Below, one piece after another: positions 60,406 to 64,000 of a stretch of 64,000 nt of DNA. This DNA comes from CAYHMW01 sp964357925 (GTDB taxonomy: Bacteria; Patescibacteriota; Microgenomatia; UBA8517), in contig CAYHMW010000001.1 of assembly GCA_964357925.1 (NCBI GenBank), forward strand, positions 1-64,000. The letters are read 5' to 3'. How positions within the stretch are numbered: position 1 is the first letter of the stretch; every line of letters starts with the position of its first letter. The position numbers and the translations under genes are program-made. The notes beneath the pieces were generated by a model, which was not told the origin of the DNA, did no database searches, and was given only the letters and a program-made list of their open reading frames with translations.

Positions 60406-61392
60406 ATGGAAGAAGCGCGGGAGATTGCAAAGAGGTTAGTTGCGGAGGGAAAAGGTATTTTGGCGGCTGATGAGAGCACTGACAGTATAAAGAAAAAATT
60501 AGAAAAAGTTGGCATAGAGGATAGTGTTGAGAATCACAGGCGATATCGGCAGATGCTTTTTACAGCTCCCGAAATTGAGAAATATATAAGTGGTGTGATT
60601 ATGTTTGATGAAACCCTTCGTCAGTTGACTAATGATGGCAAACCATTCCCCAAATTATTGGAAGAGAGAGGAATAATACCGGGAATTAAGGTTGATGAAG
60701 GGAAGCGTGAGATGCCTCAGTTTCCAGGGGAGAATATAACAATTGGGTTGGATCGTTTACCTGAGAGACTTGATGAATACAAAGCATTGGGGGCAAAGTT
60801 TACCAAATGGAGAGCTGTTATTAATATCGATGAGGATTCTCCAAGTGACACTTTGATTCATGCGAATGCGGAGATGTTGGCTCAATATGCTGCTATTGTT
60901 CAGAGTCGTGGAATGGTCCCTATCGTTGAACCTGAGGTTTTGATGGATGGGGATAATAAACTTATTGCTTCAGAGGAGGCGACCGATATGACATTGCGAG
61001 CTGTATTTATGGAGCTTGAAAAACATAAAGTAGACTACAAAGCCATGCTTCTTAAGCCAAATATGATTCATCAGGGAAAATTAAGTGGTGAGCAGCGAAC
61101 TTCTCAAGAGATTGCTGATGTCACAATGAAAGTGCTTCATGATAATGTCCCCCGCGAAGTTCCCGGGATTGTGTTTTTGTCAGGCGGGCAATCACCGAAG
61201 GAGGCAGAGGATAATTTGAGGGAAATAAATAAACGAGGCGAGGCGCCGTGGGAGCTTAGTTTTTCTTATGGCCGTGCTTTGCAGGATGAGGCTCTTCAAA
61301 TTTGGGCTGGGAAAGATGAGAATATTCCGGCCGCGCAAAAGGCATTTCTTGAGGCGGCAAAGCGTGATAGTATGGCGAGAGAAGGAAAATGA
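60406..61392 (+). CDS. fba: Fructose-bisphosphate aldolase, class I
   Basis: Cleaves fructose-1,6-bisphosphate by a Schiff-base mechanism. GILAADESTDSIKKKLEKVGI is the class I (eukaryote-type) opening, KWRAVINI and MLLKPNMIHQG (Schiff-base Lys) follow, then FLSGGQSPKEAEDNL. 328 residues, slightly short. Ends in an ATGA overlap with the PfkB kinase. Confidence 0.93.
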   Translation: MEEAREIAKRLVAEGKGILAADESTDSIKKKLEKVGIEDSVENHRRYRQMLFTAPEIEKYISGVIMFDETLRQLTNDGKPFPKLLEERGIIPGIKVDEGKREMPQFPGENITIGLDRLPERLDEYKALGAKFTKWRAVINIDEDSPSDTLIHANAEMLAQYAAIVQSRGMVPIVEPEVLMDGDNKLIASEEATDMTLRAVFMELEKHKVDYKAMLLKPNMIHQGKLSGEQRTSQEIADVTMKVLHDNVPREVPGIVFLSGGQSPKEAEDNLREINKRGEAPWELSFSYGRALQDEALQIWAGKDENIPAAQKAFLEAAKRDSMAREGK

Positions 61393-62369
61393 GCGACTTT
61401 GATTTAATTTCTATTGGAGATTCTACGATCGATGTTTTTTTGGAGGTTGATGGAGGGCATGTAATGAATACTCCTGGGCAGGATGCACAGTTTTGTGTGG
61501 AGAGTGGTAGCAAGATCGGGGTTAAAAAGAAAACCCGGATCGCTGCGGTTGGGAATAGTGCAAATAATGCGATTGGATCTTCGCGACTTGGGCTTCGTAC
61601 TGCAATTTATACGCACATTGGAGGAGATGCTGATGGGCGAGAGATGCTTGAAGTTTTCAAGAGTGAGGGAGTGGCCACTGATTTTATACGCGTAGATGAG
61701 GGTAAGGGGAGCAATTTTAGTTCTGTTATAAATTATGGTCCGGAGCGTGTTATTTTCGTATTCCATGAACACCGTGACTATCAATTACCGGAGTTTCCAA
61801 AGGTTCCCTGGGTTTATTATTCTTCATCGGCCGAGGGGCATGAGGTCCTACATGGAGCTGTCAATAAATACATAAAGGAAAGTGGTGCGAAGCTTGGGTT
61901 TAATCCTGGGACATACCAATTAAAAGAAGGACTTGAAGGGGAGAAACTTATCTTTGAGGTAACCGAGGTTTTGCTTTTGAACCGCGAGGAGGCTCAAAAG
62001 TTGGTTGGTGGAGATAAAGCTGACACCAAGAGACTTTTGAATGAACTTCGAAGTCATGGTCCAAAAACTGTGATTATAACGGACGCAAGAAATGGGGCCT
62101 TTGCTTATGATGGTAATCAGTATCTGCATTGCGGGATACCGGAGGAATCACCTGTTGTTGAGAGAACTGGAGCGGGGGATGCTTTTTCTACTGGAACGGT
62201 TGCTGCATTATCGAAGGGATTAACTCTTTCTGAAGCGATGGTCTGGGGAACCCTTAATTCAACTTCGGTTGTACTTTACATAGGTGCTCGGGAGGGGCTT
62301 TTGACTCCTGCCCGCATGGCTGAGATGAAGGAAAAGTGGGGGTCTTCGTTTGAAGTAAAAGAATTTTAG
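61389..62369 (+). CDS. PfkB-family carbohydrate kinase
   Basis: A ribokinase-fold sugar kinase. GGDADGREMLEVFKSEGV is the typical N-terminal signature and ERTGAGDAFSTGTVAAL the C-terminal one with the catalytic Asp. 326 residues. Placed directly after aldolase and sharing its stop/start, it may phosphorylate a sugar or sugar phosphate in this pathway; whether it is a phosphofructokinase is not shown by sequence. Confidence 0.9.
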   Translation: MSDFDLISIGDSTIDVFLEVDGGHVMNTPGQDAQFCVESGSKIGVKKKTRIAAVGNSANNAIGSSRLGLRTAIYTHIGGDADGREMLEVFKSEGVATDFIRVDEGKGSNFSSVINYGPERVIFVFHEHRDYQLPEFPKVPWVYYSSSAEGHEVLHGAVNKYIKESGAKLGFNPGTYQLKEGLEGEKLIFEVTEVLLLNREEAQKLVGGDKADTKRLLNELRSHGPKTVIITDARNGAFAYDGNQYLHCGIPEESPVVERTGAGDAFSTGTVAALSKGLTLSEAMVWGTLNSTSVVLYIGAREGLLTPARMAEMKEKWGSSFEVKEF

Positions 62370-62385
62370 TTTATTATTGAATTAG

Positions 62386-62406
62386 ATCCCGCATCAAGTG
62401 CGGGAT
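62386..62406. repeat. Short palindrome between pfkB-like and dehydrogenase genes
   Basis: ATCCCGCA (62386-62393) and TGCGGGAT (62399-62406) pair perfectly around a 5-base loop. No T-run follows, so it is more like a REP-type palindrome than a terminator. Only one copy in this window. Confidence 0.6.
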
Positions 62407-62417
62407 GACAAAGAAAA

Positions 62418-63410
62418 ATGGCGAAGATATATGTAACCAGAAAGATTCCGGGGAAGGCGATGGAGGAGCTTCTTAATAATCACGATCACGAGGTTCGTGT
62501 TTCCCAATTTGATAGACCACTGACTGCCGAGGAATTTATTGAGAATGCAAAAGGCTCTGATGCTGTACTTACTCTTCTAACAGACAAAATTGATGGTGAA
62601 GTAATTGATGCCCTTGGGCCTCAGCTAAAAATAGTCAGTAATTATGCTGTTGGCTTTGACAATATAAATGTTTCACAAGTAACTGAGAAGGGTGTGGTTG
62701 TTACAAATACTCCAAGTGATGAAGTAAATGAATCGGTTGCCGAGCATGCATGGAGCCTCATGCTTGCTATCTCTCGACGTGTTGTTGAATCTGATGAGGC
62801 AGTGCGGGGAGGGGCATACTTCGGATGGGAGCCGGATATTTTCCTTGGGGATAATTTATTTGGGAAAACTCTAGGGATTGTGGGACTTGGGAGAATTGGG
62901 ACGATGATGGCAAGTAAGGCCGCTGGATTTAATATGAAGGTACTCTATAACAAGAGGAGTCGTGATGAGGAGGCGGAGCAAAAATACGGAATGGAGTTTG
63001 CGGAGTTAGATGATCTTTACGCGCGATCTGATTACTTGAGCTTACACGTTCCTTTGACTCCTGAGACTCGGCATATGATCAACAAAAACTCTATTAATAA
63101 AATGAAGCATGGGATTTATATTATAAATACGGCTCGGGGAGCGGTGATCGATGAGCATGATTTGGCAGGGGCTTTGCGAGATGGACATGTAAAAGGGGCT
63201 GCGATTGATGTGTTTGACAACGAACCTTATGTTAATCCTGAATTTATTAGTATGGAGAATATAATTCTCACACCGCATATTGCTTCTGCAACAGTTGAGG
63301 CGAGGGAGAAAATGACGAGCCAGGCTGTTGGATCGATTTTGGCTGTTTTGTCTGGCAATAAACCTCAAGAGATTGTGAATGAAGAAGTTTGGGGAAAAAG
63401 GAGAAACTAG
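62418..63410 (+). CDS. D-2-hydroxyacid dehydrogenase (glyoxylate/hydroxypyruvate reductase type)
   Basis: NAD(P)-dependent reductase of 2-oxoacids. LGIVGLGRIGTMMA is the nucleotide-binding motif near residue 152, SLHVPLTPETRHMI and NTARGAVIDEHDL follow, DVFDNEPY and LTPHIASAT carry catalytic Glu and His. The N-terminus KIYVTRKIPGKAMEELL fits the GyaR/GhrB group. 330 residues. Last gene of the carbon cluster; its stop overlaps the PIN-toxin stop by 4 bases. Confidence 0.92.
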   Translation: MAKIYVTRKIPGKAMEELLNNHDHEVRVSQFDRPLTAEEFIENAKGSDAVLTLLTDKIDGEVIDALGPQLKIVSNYAVGFDNINVSQVTEKGVVVTNTPSDEVNESVAEHAWSLMLAISRRVVESDEAVRGGAYFGWEPDIFLGDNLFGKTLGIVGLGRIGTMMASKAAGFNMKVLYNKRSRDEEAEQKYGMEFAELDDLYARSDYLSLHVPLTPETRHMINKNSINKMKHGIYIINTARGAVIDEHDLAGALRDGHVKGAAIDVFDNEPYVNPEFISMENIILTPHIASATVEAREKMTSQAVGSILAVLSGNKPQEIVNEEVWGKRRN

Positions 63411-63832
63411 GCTTTTAATTCGACTTCACTAATGTGTTTGACGTGTTTAAATTTTGTTTTTGATATGAAATTTTTGTCTGCGGTATAAAGTGTTGTTTTG
63501 TGCTCTTTGGCAATGACGGCGTAGAGCATATCGTAAACTGAAGTTTTATGTTTCTTGGCTAGAAGGCTTGTTTTGAGAAGTTCTTCTTTTGTTGTGTAGT
63601 GAGTCTTTAAACCTACTTCAAATAGTTTTTTGAGGTCTTTTTTGATTTGTGTATTGTCTGTGTCTGTTTTAGTAGCAAGGGCGTTTGCCACTTCTATAAA
63701 CAGTAAATCTGGCACTGTGATTTGTTTGTTATCACCTAAGTGACCTTTTAGTAACAGTAATGCTTGGTGTATGTGTTTTTCGTCTGTTCTTCTGAGCCAC
63801 TTTAGCGCGACAGAGGTGTCTACAACGGTCAT
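63407..63832 (-). CDS. PIN-domain toxin (VapC-like)
   Basis: A 141-residue ribonuclease-type toxin. VVDTSVALKWL carries the first Asp, IEVANALA the Glu, YDMLYAVIAKEH the next Asp, and LYTADKNF the last, in PIN order. Its start overlaps the antitoxin stop as ATGA. Convergent with the dehydrogenase gene. Confidence 0.9.
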   Translation of the reverse strand: MTVVDTSVALKWLRRTDEKHIHQALLLLKGHLGDNKQITVPDLLFIEVANALATKTDTDNTQIKKDLKKLFEVGLKTHYTTKEELLKTSLLAKKHKTSVYDMLYAVIAKEHKTTLYTADKNFISKTKFKHVKHISEVELKA

Positions 63833-64000
63833 TGTTCGTAGCGCATTTCGATCAACTTTTCGCTGAAGCTAATACCGGGGTTTTGGCGGTCATTTTCTCG
63901 AGCCAACTCTTCAAGTTCTTTCATGAACTTTTCTACATTTACTTTTTTCTTCTTTTTATTCTTCTTCTCTATTTTTTTGCGCACAATATCAGCTACAGAA
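63829..64000 (-). CDS. Antitoxin of the PIN pair, 5' end outside window
   Basis: Fifty-six codons of the C-terminal part: ADIVRKKIEKKNKKKKK, then FMKELEELARENDRQNPGISFSEKLIEMRYEQ and TGA. Its length and place just upstream of, and overlapping, the toxin start mark it as the partner antitoxin; the N-terminal DNA-binding part lies past the right edge. Confidence 0.7.
   Translation of the reverse strand, partial: SVADIVRKKIEKKNKKKKKVNVEKFMKELEELARENDRQNPGISFSEKLIEMRYEQ

Noticed and set aside
1..64000. CRISPR arrays, rRNA, tRNA, tmRNA or known riboswitches.
   Set aside because: I looked for spaced direct repeats, tRNA 3' signatures and conserved RNA cores in the intergenic spaces and saw none that hold up.

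Overview
The window reads as one contig from a small-genome bacterium, most likely a member of the Candidate Phyla Radiation (Patescibacteria). The inference rests on short, tightly packed genes, an archaeal-type triosephosphate isomerase, a two-piece transketolase, a short phosphoglycerate kinase, many short exported or membrane proteins of no clear family, and an accessory load of mobile and toxin-antitoxin genes. TGA is used as a normal stop, so the recoded lineages (Gracilibacteria/SR1) are unlikely. There are no ribosomal or tRNA genes here, so a finer placement is not supported.

Layout. 1-4.4 kb is a defence block: a cytosine-5 DNA methyltransferase cut by the window edge, a coupled restriction endonuclease, and an OLD-type ATPase/TOPRIM nuclease. 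4.4-10.8 kb is a compact minus-strand operon that looks like an integrative mobile element (large serine recombinase, Xis-like HTH, gene II-type replication protein) carrying a zinc-ribbon/membrane/trypsin-like protease. 10.9-17.7 kb holds a Panacea antitoxin with a RelE-like toxin, a GIY-YIG nuclease between two covarying hairpin repeats, a duplicated beta-helix/PKD surface protein, and a Fic protein under an inverted-repeat promoter. 17.8-21.3 kb is an unusual coupled four-gene operon: thymidylate kinase-like, IucA/IucC (siderophore synthetase)-like, a Cys-containing transglutaminase-like protein, and an alpha/beta hydrolase. 21.4-30.4 kb has Nudix, SET-domain, membrane, RhuM, YdeI-type and SRPBCC genes plus a regulatory trio (MerR-HTH/ATPase, STAS-like, histidine phosphatase) behind phased operator-like repeats.

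30.5-52.7 kb mixes housekeeping and envelope genes: ABC-F, three degenerate M23-like exported proteins, a full copper operon (CsoR, DsbD/UreH-like membrane protein, CopZ, CopA) with a visible promoter and operator, TspO, a Cys-rich repeat protein containing a 100-N assembly gap, cyclopropane-fatty-acid synthase, a YcaQ-like glycosylase, Kup, MsrA, LCP, an RRM protein, Ung and YggT. 52.7-63.4 kb is a same-strand central-carbon cluster: tpiA, rpiB, pgk, gap, Nudix, rpe, LOG, transketolase N and C halves, class I aldolase, PfkB kinase and a D-2-hydroxyacid dehydrogenase. A PIN-toxin/antitoxin pair runs off the right edge.

Across the window several promoters place the start codon only about 7-20 bases after the -10 box, so leaderless or very short-leader mRNAs look common. 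Three genes are broken by what reads as loss of one base in a short homopolymer, and two more by in-frame stops; sequencing error is a live explanation for some. No stretch longer than about 200 bases lacks a gene or remnant, and I saw no rRNA, tRNA, CRISPR array or convincing riboswitch.
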